Source: Hofstenia miamia (Eukaryota; Xenacoelomorpha; Acoela; Hofsteniidae). Taken from it: a stretch of 24,265 nt of DNA. This document shows positions 1-10,132 of the stretch, in pieces; position 1 is the stretch's first letter; each line of letters opens with the position of its first letter. The translations under genes were made by a program, and so were the position numbers. Where the stretch lies: assembly GCA_900660155.1 (NCBI GenBank), contig CABFPE010000116.1, positions 1,544,643 to 1,568,907 on the forward strand. The letters are read 5' to 3'. The notes below the pieces were generated by a model. It saw nothing but the letters and a program-made list of their open reading frames with translations, was not told the DNA's origin and did no database searches.

Positions 1-1993
1 TTGTTTGATATCTTAAGGTCATCAGCAAAGAGGAAATAAGAGGAGTCAGTTATGCAGTAGGTAACGTCATTCATGAAAATCAAGAAAAGCAATGGCCCCA
101 AAATGCTACCTTGGGGGACTCCAGAAGTCACCACACCGGGTGAAGACAAATTGTTACCAATGCAAACACGTTGAGATCTTCCAGAGAGGTAGCTCCTGAT
201 GAGACGCAGAAAGCATCCATCAAGACCAAACTTCGCAAGCTTCCACAGTATGAGGGAATGGGGAAGAGAGTCGAATGCCTTCTTGATGTCAATGTAGATG
301 TTGATATCGTGATAATTTGCATCAAAATCAGAATAAAGTGTGTCTAAATACGCAACCATTTGTGAAACAGTAGATCTTCACGTCATGAAACCAAACTGTC
401 TCTGAGATATGCGCAAACATATCCTCAGGTAAACAAAATTAAATAAGAGCCGCTCAAAGACCAGGGAGAGCTTTGGGAGGATGCTGATGGGTCGGTAGTT
501 GCAGACAGAAGAAGTCGATCCTGACTTATGTAATGGAGTCACATAAGAAACCTTCCAGCAATCAGGCCAGATTTCGGTATTGACAATGTGGTGAAAAAGG
601 CGACACACTGCCAGGTGCTGACCATAGTTGCTTAAGATGAAAAAGGGAATATTGTCGCAGCCAAACGAGGAATTGTCATTACAGGTAGATAGTAATTGAG
701 CAACAGAATCAAACGTGATAGGGATGTTGGCCAACACAATGTCCAAAGTTTCAGATGCATTACAGTCAAGAGTGGCAATATCTTGCTTGTACACAGAACA
801 AAAATAGTCATTGAAAAGTTGAGAGCAAGCAGCTTCAGACTCAGCCTTGAGAGAGTTCCACATCATTGTAGAGGGAAATGATTGAGTTTGGGAAAGACAA
901 TGAAGAAACTTAAAGCAGCTTTTTGTGTCTCCAGTAGAAACTGAAGACAGCAGGCAAGCTTTGTCAGTGTTGATGGAGCAACACAACTCCTGGGAAAGAT
1001 GACGCAACTGGATCACATCACAGATATTCCAACTCTTAACAAGACGCCTTTCACAGGTGTTTTTTCAGTTTATCGTGTGGATAGTATGTGATGAGTAGAA
1101 GCTTGGGTACTGGAGTTGTTTTCTCCTTTTCTTCACAAGTGACAATTCCACTGCTACATGCAGTTTATCATACCACATAGCCTTGAAGTTGCTGTCCGGT
1201 ATGGTAGTGGGAGCAAGGACAAATTCGTAGAGCAAGTTGAGAGCAAGTAAAAACTTTGGTTCATTAAAACTGCTGTGAGAAAATGTTGGTGCTGTCATAA
1301 AATGCTCAAGCAAAATGCTGATGGAAAACAGAATAGGGAAATAATCAGAGAGGCCACTGGATACATCTACACTATAGTGGATAGGTTCATGGGAGAAAAG
1401 TAAGTCCAGCATATTACCATGGCTATTGGTAGGTTTGTCGATAATCTGAGACAAATTGAGATCAAATAGACAATCCTGAAAGGGGAGAACTTCAGATGAG
1501 GCATGGTCCGCCCAGTTGTGACTCAGATAATTGAAATCACCAAGAAGGAATATAGAGTTCTCCAATTCAGATAGAGAATGCATATTGCTAAACTTCTGGA
1601 CATATATCATAACGATATTGGCAATCTCAGAGCTGCTAACACGAAAATGCAAGGAGGCAGGGGGTTGTATATCAAGATAAAGAGCAAAGGATGAGAAGCA
1701 ATTGGCCAAAGCACACAGGCACCAGAGAAAGTTTGATTGGGTTCAGAAATGTTACTTATATGAAGAACATTGATATTTTTCACAGCAATGAGAAGCCCAC
1801 CATGCTTGCCAACAGGTCTATCAACAAGAGACACAACAGAGAAAGAAGAACAGGGGAAGAGTTCAGATGAAAGAAAAGAGTCATTCAGCCACATTTCCAT
1901 GATAAACACAAGTCCAATATTGTTGATAGTAAGATATTTCAGCTATTCAAGTTGCTTCACCAGTGTGGTGAGAGATTGAATATTGAGTAACAT
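1..1993 (-). pseudogene. Retrotransposon ORF2 (endonuclease + reverse transcriptase), broken and partial
   Basis: The ATG at 1991-1993 opens an N-terminus of the NIQSL type usual for retrotransposon endonucleases. The endonuclease C-terminal half shows LLGDFN near 1545 and SDYFPI (the SDHxPI-type motif) near 1335-1350. The RT shows NYRPISILPK near 475-505, IDIKKAFDSLPH near 260-295, SGVPQGSILGP near 100-125 and FADD at 18-29. The frame is broken by TAG at 1943-1945, TGA at 1065-1067 and TGA at 378-380. Reading also shifts frame once, near 1640. Apart from that shift, the frame from 1709 down to 1 is continuous across the two TGA codons. Such ORF2 proteins nick the target and copy the element's RNA in place. 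This copy cannot make a full protein and its end lies outside the window. Confidence 0.88.
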
Positions 1994-2014
1994 GCAGGGA
2001 ATCAGGCTAGATAG

Positions 2015-2923
2015 TCAATACTTTGTCACATCAACAACTTCACCCTCATAATATAACTTCAAATTCCGTATCCAAAGCTTCGTCTTATCTCTCATCTCTT
2101 CATGTATCATCTTATAATGAACACTAAGCAATTTCTTTGCCATCTCTCTCTCCTCAGGGTTTAGTGATTTTGAGATGTAAACAGGATATTTGAAGGATTT
2201 TAGATGCATAGATTTTGCAATACATTTCTCAGCAGAAAATGAGTTGGTGAACGTGACCAATAGCATTCTCAGGCACCTGCTCATGGACTCCTTGGATGGT
2301 TTGCCAAGCCAAAATCCGGAGCTAATGCAATTAAGCTCATACTTGCCTATGCAGTGAAGAATCTCCTTTAACTCATTGGCATCATGCGTCACAATTTCTC
2401 TATGATTATTCAATCCGCTTTCTGGGACACCATTGATGTGAATACTATTCTTTCCTGCTGAATGAACAACAGGAGCAGTTGGGTGCTTTGGAATTGTGAG
2501 GGTGATGTCAAGTTTCTTGGTGATACTCTTATCTATCAGATTTGGAAGACATGCATTGAGATTTTCTTTTAGTGCTTCAGAATATAAATTCATGCTTGCC
2601 TCAACAGTTTGCTGGACAGCCGCAACTTGACAGAAATTAGGTGCAGCAGCAGATTGCTCATTAAATGATTTCAATGGGTCAGCTAGGGTAGATAGAATAG
2701 AGTCTAGTTTTTGGTCAATATTTGAAACAAGATCACCTGATGTGGTAGCAGCATGAAGTTGATCTACCAGCTCACGACAGATACAAAGCAAGGAGTCTTT
2801 CTTCATCTGCCCCAGCATCTTGTTGACGCCTGTAGAATCGAGTTGAAGGAGTTGCTTCACAGTAGGATAGTAGTCTTTGGCAGATCCAGACTCAGAGTTT
2901 ATTCTTGATTGATCGTCACCCAT
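2015..2923 (-). CDS. Retrotransposon ORF1 protein (RNA-binding type), intact
   Basis: This is an uninterrupted frame of 302 residues from the ATG at 2921-2923 to TGA at 2015-2017. I chose this start because it sits in a perfect ACCATGG context; the open frame extends 25 codons further upstream to 2998. The N-terminal half is polar and probably helical, with a leucine-rich stretch near residues 20-60. The C-terminal half runs INGVPES, then THDANELKEIL, then a W/R-rich stretch (FWLGKP, CLRMLLVTF) and YISKSLNPEEREMAKKL. This order is typical of ORF1 proteins of CR1-like elements, where an RRM-like fold is followed by a basic helical C-terminal domain. Such proteins bind the element RNA in the ribonucleoprotein particle. 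No zinc knuckle or PHD finger is visible. It lies 21 bases upstream of ORF2 and is unbroken although ORF2 is dead. Confidence 0.8.
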   Translation of the reverse strand: MGDDQSRINSESGSAKDYYPTVKQLLQLDSTGVNKMLGQMKKDSLLCICRELVDQLHAATTSGDLVSNIDQKLDSILSTLADPLKSFNEQSAAAPNFCQVAAVQQTVEASMNLYSEALKENLNACLPNLIDKSITKKLDITLTIPKHPTAPVVHSAGKNSIHINGVPESGLNNHREIVTHDANELKEILHCIGKYELNCISSGFWLGKPSKESMSRCLRMLLVTFTNSFSAEKCIAKSMHLKSFKYPVYISKSLNPEEREMAKKLLSVHYKMIHEEMRDKTKLWIRNLKLYYEGEVVDVTKY

Positions 2924-3122
2924 GGTGCAATTCCAAATTTTTGGATTACAAATATCTAAAACTAATAAACTGTATAATAAACAGGGTTGTGTACTCAATT
3001 TTTCTTAAGAATTTAAAAGGAATTATATCATCTGATATTTTGTAATTAATCTAGGTAATTGTTTATTCATATTTATATACCACAAAATCTAAGATAAAAC
3101 TTCATTAAAATTTTGTTAATAC

Positions 3123-3312
3123 AATGTCCCAATAATTACATAGTTTAGAATCTATATAACTGTAAACTCATTTGATCTGAGTAAGAACGTTAGATTGTTA
3201 TTAATTTGGTCACCTGACTATTTATTCGATCAAAGCACATATTGCAAATGTCATTAATGGTTAGTGCCTAGATTAACTTTGTGCCCTGTTTGCACATTTA
3301 AGACTTTACAAT
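3123..3312. repeat. 190-bp perfect direct repeat, copy 1
   Basis: I compared this stretch base by base with 8319-8508 and saw no mismatch or gap. It begins AATGTCCCAATAATTAC and ends GACTTTACAAT. Copy 1 lies just beyond the 5' end of the retrotransposon. Copy 2 lies 50 bases before the PAIP1-like start codon. The TG...CA limits (3125-3310) would suit a long terminal repeat. However, the outer flanks (ATACAA and ATTTTG) are not a target-site duplication, and no primer-binding site is recognisable after copy 1. Confidence 0.97.
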
Positions 3313-5348
3313 CAATTGAATACAATCAAGTTTCATCCGATTAATAATTTAGTTTTATTTAAATCAATTTACCCATATCCAAATGCTTTACTCATACCTG
3401 CCATACCCAAATATGACATTCACTTCACTTATGCTGCCATTATGTCATTTTCAAAGTTTTCTTATTTATTTTTTGAACACAAAACCAGGATCATTGTATG
3501 TTAATTTCTTCAACACTTAATTTACAGGAATGTACCTGCTGGTATCTGATTGTACAAGCAAGAAAAACCAGGTACCTGTACATAGCTAATATCAATGCAC
3601 TTGATTTTATAGTTGAGAGGGCTTTTTCATGGAAAAGTGATCAAAATATTTTACCTTGAATCTACTAAATTTTTATTATCAAATATTTCACTTAGTGTTT
3701 ACATAATTTCATTGCTTGGTGCATCATTGAGAGTTGATGTTAGTTTGAGAATAAGAAATGAATTGAAATTAATGAGGTTCACATTATGCAAGTTGACATT
3801 AAATGAATTTTACCAATCCTTAAACATGCAAATATTTCTTAAATGCAAGTTGGAATTATCCAAATATAATTAGTATAAGTTCACTTCAATTAATTGTATG
3901 TCATAATTACTGCATAAAAATTATGTGTTCTATAGCTATTTGAAAAAAATCTCAAATGGTTATTGGTCTAACTTAGATCCCATTAAATGATTCAATTGCA
4001 TCTTAGAGTAGACAGCATATCAAAATGCATAGAAGGGCTTTTACAAGCAAGAAAAATGTTTTTTTCACTGACATATTCAATATTGATTGACTTTAAGGAA
4101 TTATTTTTGTAGTACTTAAAGTGAAATACAAACTACAAAACTAAAAAAAAATTTTGAAAATTAGAGTGTTAATTGCCAAGATATTTGGGATTGTGCCTTG
4201 GAGTTTTTTATGTTTTCTTAATTGATTCCATTTTTGTAACACCCAGTGCAACATCAACTATTTGAGTACAATGTTTGTGCCAAGTTTGGTGGACTAGCCT
4301 TACTGTCTACTATTGAATTGTTAAAATTTTGTAAAACCTTTCAGGCAAAGCCTCAAAAACTTTCAGAGAACTAAAAGTTCTATTACCCCATTAATTTTTA
4401 ACATATAAAGCTACAACTAAGGGTGATTGATTCCATAAATTGATTCTACATTTATGAAAAATTAGAATTTGCAAGAGCCCAGTACAAACTTTTACTTAAG
4501 TTTTTTTAAATCTAATTCAATTTATATAATAATATTATTTGATTTTAGCAATAATATATATTTCAGATATTAGATACCCCTTAAATGTTCCTTTGCTGGA
4601 GTTTCTAAATGCTATATAGTCTCACCCATTTATAAACTTGAACATTCATCACACTGGTATAAACAATGAAATGGGTATAGGCCTATAATCTTTCTTAAGG
4701 AATATTTCCAAGGTTTTGTGGGTAAAATACAGGACAAGTTGTCATAGCTGGTAAGTCTTTGTTGAATTATCTTATTAATTTTATGATACTTATTGCAAAT
4801 TTTCAAAATATAATTATCACTTACGAACTTTCTTAGCACTAAATCATGTAAAGTATCAATTTCTTAGAAAAATATCCCCAATCATTGACTTATTTTATGA
4901 TTCCATCAAATGAAAATAAAAAATTTTAGAATTTTTTTCATAAACCTAATTAAGTTAAAATATGATAAATTTGACCAAAATTTGATTTTAATTTCTCAAT
5001 GCTATAAACAGTGATAAAGATGGAACACTAGGTGCCCACATGAGCTTCCTAAGACCCTCAAAAGTCTGGGGTATGGTTTACAGAGCTGTTTACATGCACA
5101 ACAAGAATGCCACTGATGCAATATTTTATTGATAGTCAGAAAAAATGAATTTTGCACCTCAATACATGCACATACCTGTGCAGACACAAATATTTTAGTA
5201 TTTTTTGAGGTGACCCTTGAATTATGGCCATGATATTGATTAAGTTAACAGTAGTGCTATAGCAAAATACAATAGAGTAAATGTTAGTAAGCTCTAGTTT
5301 GTCTTTAGTTATTATTATTATATTGATATTTGATGACATAGTCCCTAT

Positions 5349-5652
5349 CAGGGTTTTTAAGTTGAGTTTGAGTTACTCAGTCCAAGCTTGAGTTTTTATG
5401 TTTTGAGAATATTTTTAAGAAAATTTCAAGTTCAATTAAGTTTTTTCTAATTCAGAGTTTTTTAGAGTAAAATACAATTTATTTTACTTTAATTAAAAGT
5501 GTTGTAACCTAAAAAATAATTATTTGCAATTTATTAAGAAACAGAAATTTAAAATAATTTAACTTTTATGGTGTTTCCAAATTGCTTCCAATAAGGTTTT
5601 GTGAGCTCATTCAAGTTCAAGTTCTTAGCAGTCTGAGTACTCAAAAACCCTG
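5349..5652. mobile_element. hAT-type MITE, 304 bp
   Basis: The left end reads CAGGGTTTTTAAGTTGAG and continues to GAGTTACTCAG. The right end, reverse-complemented, reads CAGGGTTTTTGAGTACTCAG. CAGGG-type terminal inverted repeats are characteristic of hAT transposons. Immediately outside are GTCCCTAT (5341-5348) and GTTTCTAT (5653-5660), an 8-bp direct repeat matching at 6 of 8 positions. Eight bases is the hAT target-site length. There is no coding capacity, so this is a non-autonomous copy that would need a transposase supplied elsewhere. The decayed target duplication implies an old insertion. The interior is rich in AAGTTCAAG-like words also seen near 7715-7800 and 23515-23800. Confidence 0.8.
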
Positions 5653-7833
5653 GTTTCTATTATATTATTTTGAAAGCTTAAATAAATTTTTATTTATAGA
5701 ACTGAGAAGATGAACAAATGCTTATTCAGTCCACACATTATTTAAGTATGTGTCAAATGTATGCATACTAACTATTTTACTGTACTAGACAAGATCCAGG
5801 TTAGTCAGATACTCCAAATCAATTTTTGCCAAATTCATCTTGCAGAGGCAACTATCACTTCTTTTTGACTTGCTGCTTAATTTGGAAAAGTCTCATTTTT
5901 TGAACTTCTCTGACCTTTATGTTAAAAACACAGACTAATATTCTGCATCATTATAATTTTCATCTATATTTGATAGACTTATGTTTATAATTTTTATTTC
6001 ATATTCTTACATTTATTTTAATATTGATTCATTTATATTATAAAAAGAAACATAGATGTTATCATAGATTGTGGTAATACTACCATTATTTTCTATATGT
6101 AATATTTATATAATATTGTTTTCATGTCAGATATGATTTTAAAATGGACACCTTAGGATCACTGCTGAATGAATACAGTAACTGGTTTAATTATGTTGAA
6201 AGTGCTAAACATTGAGACAAAGTTGTTTGGAAAACATTTCCAACTACAAAGGCATTTGCACATCCCACAGAGTGCCTTTACAGTACTATCTATAGTCTGT
6301 CAAGCAATTGCTTTGAGCTGAAAAATCAAATCTTATGACAAATGCTATGGTTTGACATTGTTAAATAGTGATCTTGACTTCTGGAATTATGCATTAGATT
6401 TAAATGTAATCACTGACAAATTTTTGCATTTTGATTCAACTTCTTGCATGACTTCTTTTATTTATTCTATTAATCTAGTGTAGGTATCAGCACTATTAGA
6501 TTGATATATTTTGTAAACTACTTACAACTTTCAGCTACACTATGTAGAATTATGTGAGAAAAGTATAATGCTTCCCACTACATGATCAGGTGATTACTAA
6601 ATATATATTGCCCAATAATAACCAAGCCCTATTACTCAAATTTCAATAGTAGTTTTAACCACTGTATCAAATTCAAACAATTATTTAGATTCATTCCTTA
6701 TAAATAAAGAAAATCATGCTCAATACATCAAAAATCTTTTCATAGATGTCATATGAAAAAAAGAAACATTTAATATTTAATGAAGTTAGTGAAAGTGTGC
6801 TTAATTTTTACAATGCTAAGGAACTTGAACTAACCAACATATTTTCATGGTCAATTGCCTTATTGCACACATTTCCTTATTCTAAATGAATAATTGAATT
6901 ATTCCATGAATATAAACTCTAAGCATGAAACTAGAAATTGTTACCATTTTCATAATTGTAGCTAATATATTGACAGTAACAACTCAGATCTTGTTATCTC
7001 ATTGTATTGTTTTGCTTCTTATTGCTGAATATGAATTATTATTATTATTGCAGCATTAGCATCAAATGTGAGTAACTTTCCTACCACTACTATTATGTCT
7101 GAGCATTGACCCATAATACAAGTATGCTAATGTTAACATAGTAGAAACACATATAATTGCCAAATATAGATAAGCAACAATCATGAAATGACGAGGTGTT
7201 TGCCAAAATGGAACATAGAAAGAGTAACCAGAAAACCCCAAAAGAAGTCTCAAAAAGTGCAAAAAATTATAGATTATTAAAATTTTGCTAATGCTGTTTA
7301 TGATCCAACTTAATTCTTAGTGCAATTACTACTTGATCAAGCTTAGGTGAAAGCATGAAATAAAGTTAAGTCAAAAGCAATAAAAACAAGTTAAATTTCC
7401 TATGTTAATACCTAATCTATGTTGTGGGGAGATGTACTAGTCAAGATAAATAATAACTAAAAATGAAAACAGAATTGAGTGAAATCTAATGCAAACTAAG
7501 TATGAGAAATACCTCTTATTTAGCTATACAAATTGAAGTCATTAATGTAATAATAAAAAAATATTCAGATTGGCAAGACTTAATAATATAGCAACAATGT
7601 GAACTATTACAAAGATTAAGACTCTACTACATAATTGCATAATTTTCTTAATATTTTAAAGTCCATTTGAGAATAGTGGTTGAAAACAAAATATAACAGT
7701 AGTTAAAAAACAAGATTTTCAAGTTGAGTGAATGTTCAAGTTTAAGTTTTTCAAAATTAAGTTTAAGCAATTTTTAGAAAATTCAAAGCATTGAGTTTTT
7801 GCAAATGTCATCTCAACCCTCATATCATTTTAT

Positions 7834-7838
<5 letters not shown>

Positions 7839-7868
<30 letters not shown>
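7839..7868. repeat. (AT)15 microsatellite
   Basis: Thirty bases of uninterrupted AT dinucleotide repeat directly follow TACTAC. It is likely length-polymorphic and has no coding context. Confidence 0.95.
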
Positions 7869-7871
<3 letters not shown>

Positions 7872-8318
7872 AAGATTATCATTCTAAGGAGTGATAAAAT
7901 ATTCAACTTATTGTGACCTAATTAGCTTATAAACTTAATTCACAATTACCTGATATTTTCATATATTCATAGATATTTTCAGATGACTTTATAATTTATA
8001 ATTGATTTAATAATGCTTAATATCCTTTTAGGACTTGCATTTGAAATAATTTTGAATAGTTCCACAATAAATTTAAAACCTTAATCTAATTTGCAGAAAA
8101 ATATACTAACATTACTTTCCAATCCTTATAGCAATGATTCTAAGATTTGATTCACTTAAGAAGGAAGGACCAATAATTGTCACTTATTTTGATTTTATGT
8201 AGTCATGCCTTAGAATTATTACTAGCTGAAACTCCTAATTAGTTAGTGAATTTTTAGAATCTATTAACATATCTTAATAATATATTATTGTTATAACTTC
8301 AATAACTGTTACGAGGAA

Positions 8319-8508
8319 AATGTCCCAATAATTACATAGTTTAGAATCTATATAACTGTAAACTCATTTGATCTGAGTAAGAACGTTAGATTGTTATTAA
8401 TTTGGTCACCTGACTATTTATTCGATCAAAGCACATATTGCAAATGTCATTAATGGTTAGTGCCTAGATTAACTTTGTGCCCTGTTTGCACATTTAAGAC
8501 TTTACAAT
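8319..8508. repeat. 190-bp perfect direct repeat, copy 2, upstream of the PAIP1-like gene
   Basis: This stretch is identical to 3123-3312. It ends 50 bases before the ATG at 8559, so it occupies the place where a promoter or 5' UTR intron would be. A purine-rich GAGGAAAA run (8313-8320) immediately precedes and slightly overlaps its start. That resembles a polypurine tract but is too short to be convincing. No TATA box is obvious in it. Confidence 0.97.
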
Positions 8509-8558
8509 TTTGCTTTTTTTCATTAACATTCAATTTTGTTTTATGTAGCATCGTTAAA
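8509..8558 (+). promoter_or_regulatory. Candidate 3' splice acceptor and short 5' UTR
   Basis: A T-rich tract runs from about 8505 to 8546 and ends in TTTTATGTAG, with AG at 8547-8548. Ten bases then separate it from the ATG at 8559, which has A at -3 and G at +4. This looks like a true acceptor. It would serve either a cis intron with an unseen 5' UTR exon upstream or a spliced leader added in trans, as happens for many flatworm mRNAs. The sequence alone cannot decide between them. Confidence 0.5.
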
Positions 8559-10132
8559 ATGGTTGAAACAAAAGTTGAACGATCTTCGTTAAATGGAAGA
8601 GAGAAAGTTTACAATAGCTTTTACAACAAGGATCTTCACACAAATGGTATGCACTTTTTGATGTAATAAGTGCATTTACTATAGATCTTAAATGCCAATT
8701 GCAAGAAATTAAATGTGTTTAGGTTCTTCCGCCCCTTCGAATGGACACATCGCAGCTAATCCCAGCACAGTTAATACTCTAGATTCCAAAATGCATAATC
8801 TTTCAATTAATAGTTCTCGTAATATCTACTTTTCACCATCAAAATCTTATTCTACGTCAAATGAATCTACATCAAGTAACAGTGGTCAAGGATCTGTATT
8901 TGTGGTGAGCTTTTGAATTACACTATTTGTCTTTAATTTTAAATTTAGCCTAGTAATAACTTACTTCCATTGCATTCTCAGCATCCTTCTAATGGACAAG
9001 TGTTTCATCCATTTCAAAAACTGTTACATCGATCGCCCCTTTTACATCATAATGCAGCTGGTGTAGCTTCTGAACATGGTATTGTTAATCAAGTGAAGGA
9101 CGTTGTTCATGAACTGACAACTAATCCTGCTTCCTTTGATGAAGCAGTGCCGTATTTAGTGGAATGTTTAAATATTTATGAAATTACACAACCAGTTGCC
9201 AAAGAAATTGCTGATCTTCTAACCGAATGGGTATGCAAGGATTTTTTAGTTTGTGGTTATTAACGTCCATTTTAGGCAATTCAACAGCAAAATTTTCGTT
9301 ACACTGGTGCTAAATTACTTCATTACTTATCATTGCCGGATCAATTGCAGTATGATTTTAAAAGTGAATTTTTTAAAAGGTATTTTCAATATGACACTCT
9401 TGTATTTATTTTGCTTAGTATTCAAAGAGAGTTTAATGGCATTCAGGCTTTGATTAAGCAAGATACAACAGAAAGTTATCTACGACTTCAGGGAATTTTA
9501 GTGTTTTTAGCTGAATTATATTTAAACATGGGGGTAAGTTTATTTTCCAAATTTTGAGGTAATATCCATAATTAGAATGTCCACATCGATAGTTCAGGTG
9601 CTTTTTCTTTTGTTCGAATACCATACCTACGCAACACCTTAAAAGATGCTATACTTAAATTTCTGGAATTATCTGTAAATGATAATACATTTCTACCTGT
9701 TGGGCAAGTTCTCAAGGTTCTTTAAATTCGTCATTACATTTTCTAATTATTTGCTTAGCTTGCCGGAAGTGCTTTGGATGAAAGCGACGCTTATGAAAAT
9801 AGTACATTTCAAAGAGACAAGACTGACCGAATATATACTCATATTACTGCTATTAGTGAGGATCCAAATACAATCTCGTATGGGCCTTTTTAATGTATAT
9901 ATTATAAAATATATTTATTTTAGAAATGTTAGGACACTTTACAAACGTGTGTTGGAGCTAAGGTCACAAAATTGGATATCCGCAGAACATTACAAAACCA
10001 ATATGGATGCAACTGCCAATTATCCTTTTTCAATTGTAATTTTACTTTACGTATGCAATTTTTAACTTTCTAATTAGGATACTCCAGTGTTTTTCTTACA
10101 GGATGGAACACCTATTCCTGCTCATGAATCAG
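8559..10132 (+). CDS. PAIP1: PAIP1-like gene, exons 1-9 (N-terminus, PAM2, MIF4G)
   Basis: Exon 1 encodes residues 1-29 (MVETKVERSS...), and exon 2 the Ser/Asn-rich linker to residue 90. Exon 3 opens with HPSNGQVFHP (91-100), which aligns with the PAM2 pattern ending in N-A-x-E-F-x-P, with Phe98 and Pro100 present. An earlier NIYFSP stretch (63-68) is a weaker alternative. The MIF4G helices follow: VKDVVHELTTNPASF (128-142), FRYTGAKLLHYLS (180-192), YLRLQGILVFLAELYLN (228-244), LRNTLKDAILKFLEL (265-279) and VRTLYKRVLELRSQNW (335-350). Introns: 8647-8722, 8905-8981, 9231-9275, 9380-9418, 9534-9575, 9717-9758, 9878-9923 and 10036-10077. The donor of intron 6 (GTTCTT) is weak but the joined protein is continuous. 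Intron 4 is 39 nt with no stop in frame, so unspliced RNA still reads through. Confidence 0.93.

Larger units (their letters stand above)
1..3000 (-). mobile_element. CR1/Jockey-like non-LTR retrotransposon, 3' part off window
   Basis: Read on the minus strand, the element has two ORFs in the usual order. ORF1 ends at 2015. ORF2 opens 21 bases further on (ATG at 1991-1993) and encodes an apurinic-type endonuclease followed by a reverse transcriptase. The element leaves the window just after the FADD catalytic motif (18-29), so the rest of the RT, the 3' UTR and the tail are not visible. The 5' boundary is not sharp: coding-like sequence stops near 2998 and the DNA then becomes AT-rich. Base composition from 1 to 2998 is less AT-rich than what follows, consistent with an insertion. 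Clade assignment (CR1/Jockey) rests on the YLSxR...VTSGVPQGS...FADD RT pattern and on an ORF1 with a C-terminal RNA-binding-type region. It is not a virus. Confidence is high for non-LTR retrotransposon and lower for the exact clade. Confidence 0.9.
3313..8318. other. AT-rich interval between the 190-bp repeats; no supported gene
   Basis: The longest open frames here are under 90 codons. They have low-complexity, isoleucine/leucine-rich translations and no recognisable motif, so I call none. What can be seen is a MITE at 5349-5652, an (AT)n tract at 7839-7868, and a stretch near 7690-7815 with repeated CAAGTT/AAGTTT words resembling the MITE interior. The interval is bounded by two identical 190-bp repeats. 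It may be an insertion or a product of assembly. I see no coding remnant of a transposon, no tRNA and no CpG-rich promoter. Confidence 0.6.

Noticed and set aside
128..325. 65-codon minus-strand open frame
   Set aside because: It overlaps the RT region but is in another frame; the RT motifs (AFDSLPH, GVPQGS, FADD) lie in the main ORF2 frame.
696..881. Plus-strand 61-codon frame inside the retrotransposon
   Set aside because: Antisense shadow of ORF2 with no motif.
378..1067. TGA read as tryptophan in ORF2
   Set aside because: A stop at 1943-1945 (TAG) and a frameshift near 1640 also break the ORF, and the host gene needs no recoding, so simple decay is enough.
3613..3873. 86-codon plus-strand frame
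   Set aside because: Low-complexity Ile/Leu/Ser-rich translation without a domain, splice context or supporting neighbours.
3125..8506. Complete LTR retrotransposon
   Set aside because: No gag, protease, RT or integrase remnants, no primer-binding site and no matching target-site duplication; kept only as one hypothesis for the 190-bp repeats.
9253..9453. 66-codon frame overlapping exons 4-5
   Set aside because: Different frame from the PAIP1 exons, which are supported by homology and phase.
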